Source: Chloroflexota bacterium (lineage in GTDB: Bacteria; Chloroflexota; Anaerolineae; Anaerolineales; Anaerolineaceae). Taken from it: a DNA stretch of 6,030 nucleotides. The stretch covers positions 1 through 6,030 of the forward strand of contig JAJYJF010000157.1 in NCBI GenBank assembly GCA_021796375.1. Direction: 5' to 3'. The notes beneath the pieces were generated by a model. It saw only the letters and a program-made list of their open reading frames with translations, ran no database searches and had not been told where the DNA came from. Below are positions 5,563 through 6,030 of the stretch, one piece after another. Position numbers and translations under genes: made by a program. Each line of letters begins with the position of its first letter. Position 1 is the stretch's first letter.

Positions 5563-6030
5563 ATGGCTCGTATCCAGCGCATCCTCCGCAGTGACCTTTT
5601 CATTTCAATTCTCTTGATCGTTCTCCTCCCGGTTCTGGCCTATCTGCCGCTGGCAAAACAGATCGGCTACTTCGGGGATGATTGGCCGATCGCCTGGAGC
5701 AGCTTCACCTACGGCCCCGCAAAAATCGCCAGTTATTACTCAACCGACCGGCCGTTTGCCGGGCTCGTTTTTTCGTTGGAGTATCCGTTGATCGGCCCGC
5801 AGCCCTGGCATTGGGTGGTTTACGGATGCATCCTGCGAATTCTGGCAGCGCTGGCCCTGCTGTGGTTGCTGTGGATGCTCATTCCCGGACGGAAATTTGC
5901 GGCCGCGGGAATTTCACTTTTATGCGCGCTCTACCCGGGTTTCCTGCAGATGCCCGCGGCAAGCGGGTACCATACCCTGCTCATCCCGGTCTTTACCGGA
6001 CTGCTCTCCCTGGCCCTGACGGTCCTGGCG
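5563..6030 (+). CDS. multi-spanning membrane protein, putative GT-C / GtrII-type glycosyltransferase (5' part only)
   Basis: The frame opens with ATG at 5563 and stays open for 156 codons to the window edge, so only the N-terminus is present. There is a short basic N-terminus, then a first membrane helix at about 12-32, an extracytoplasmic loop at about 33-82, and further hydrophobic helices at about 84-107, 113-130 and 136-156. The first loop contains GDDW (residues 38-41) and, about 20 residues later, TDRPF (61-65). An acidic pair in the first external loop is characteristic of GT-C enzymes, which take sugars from polyprenyl-phosphate carriers, and a DD followed by an RP element recalls the GtrII glucosyltransferases. 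It lies 13 bp after the methyltransferase gene in the same operon. The pairing with a GtrB-like enzyme supports the assignment: one loads the lipid carrier and the other uses it. An O-antigen polymerase or an uncharacterised membrane protein remains possible because most of the gene is outside the window. Confidence 0.6.
   Translation, partial: MARIQRILRSDLFISILLIVLLPVLAYLPLAKQIGYFGDDWPIAWSSFTYGPAKIASYYSTDRPFAGLVFSLEYPLIGPQPWHWVVYGCILRILAALALLWLLWMLIPGRKFAAAGISLLCALYPGFLQMPAASGYHTLLIPVFTGLLSLALTVLA

Overview
The window looks like a piece of a GC-rich bacterial chromosome. It holds an isolated small gene on the left, a gene-free stretch of about 465 bases, and then a tightly packed surface-sugar operon, all on the + strand, that runs off the right edge. 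Base composition, the Pro/Ala-rich coiled-coil/zinc-ribbon protein and the style of the membrane protein would fit an environmental Chloroflexota (Anaerolineae-like) genome. That taxonomic guess is inference from general impression, not a match. No phage, transposon, CRISPR, tRNA or rRNA signal was seen.

Layout. Bases 19-513 encode a 164-aa soluble protein with a coiled coil, a proline/alanine linker and a C-terminal CxxC...CxxH zinc ribbon. It has an excellent Shine-Dalgarno sequence. Bases 514-978 contain no convincing protein gene. They hold a perfect 12-bp stem hairpin (547-581) whose T-tract lies on the minus-strand side, an overlapping 14-bp palindrome (579-592), a very GC-rich stretch (about 656-803) full of nested complementary segments, and a TATAAT box (883-888) that probably belongs to the promoter of the operon.

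The operon has six genes. They are a transketolase N-terminal subunit (979-1773), a transketolase C-terminal subunit (1770-2687), an extended SDR nucleotide-sugar epimerase/dehydratase/reductase (2684-3658), a GtrB/ArnC/DPM1-type polyprenyl-phosphate glycosyltransferase with two C-terminal membrane helices (3661-4638), a class I SAM methyltransferase with an N-terminal Cys4 zinc site (4641-5549), and the first 156 residues of a multi-spanning membrane protein that resembles a GT-C or GtrII-type glycosyltransferase (5563 to beyond 6030). The first two junctions are ATGA stop/start overlaps, the next two gaps are 2 bp and the last is 13 bp, so transcription and translation are very probably coupled.

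Working model (inference). The split thiamine-diphosphate enzyme and the SDR protein build or modify an unusual, possibly carbon-branched, nucleotide sugar, and the methyltransferase may decorate it. The GT2 enzyme moves a sugar onto undecaprenyl phosphate, and the membrane protein uses the lipid-linked sugar outside the cytoplasmic membrane. The placement of a split transketolase within a glycosylation operon, and the orphan minus-strand terminator with possible structured RNA upstream of it, are the two points most worth following up.
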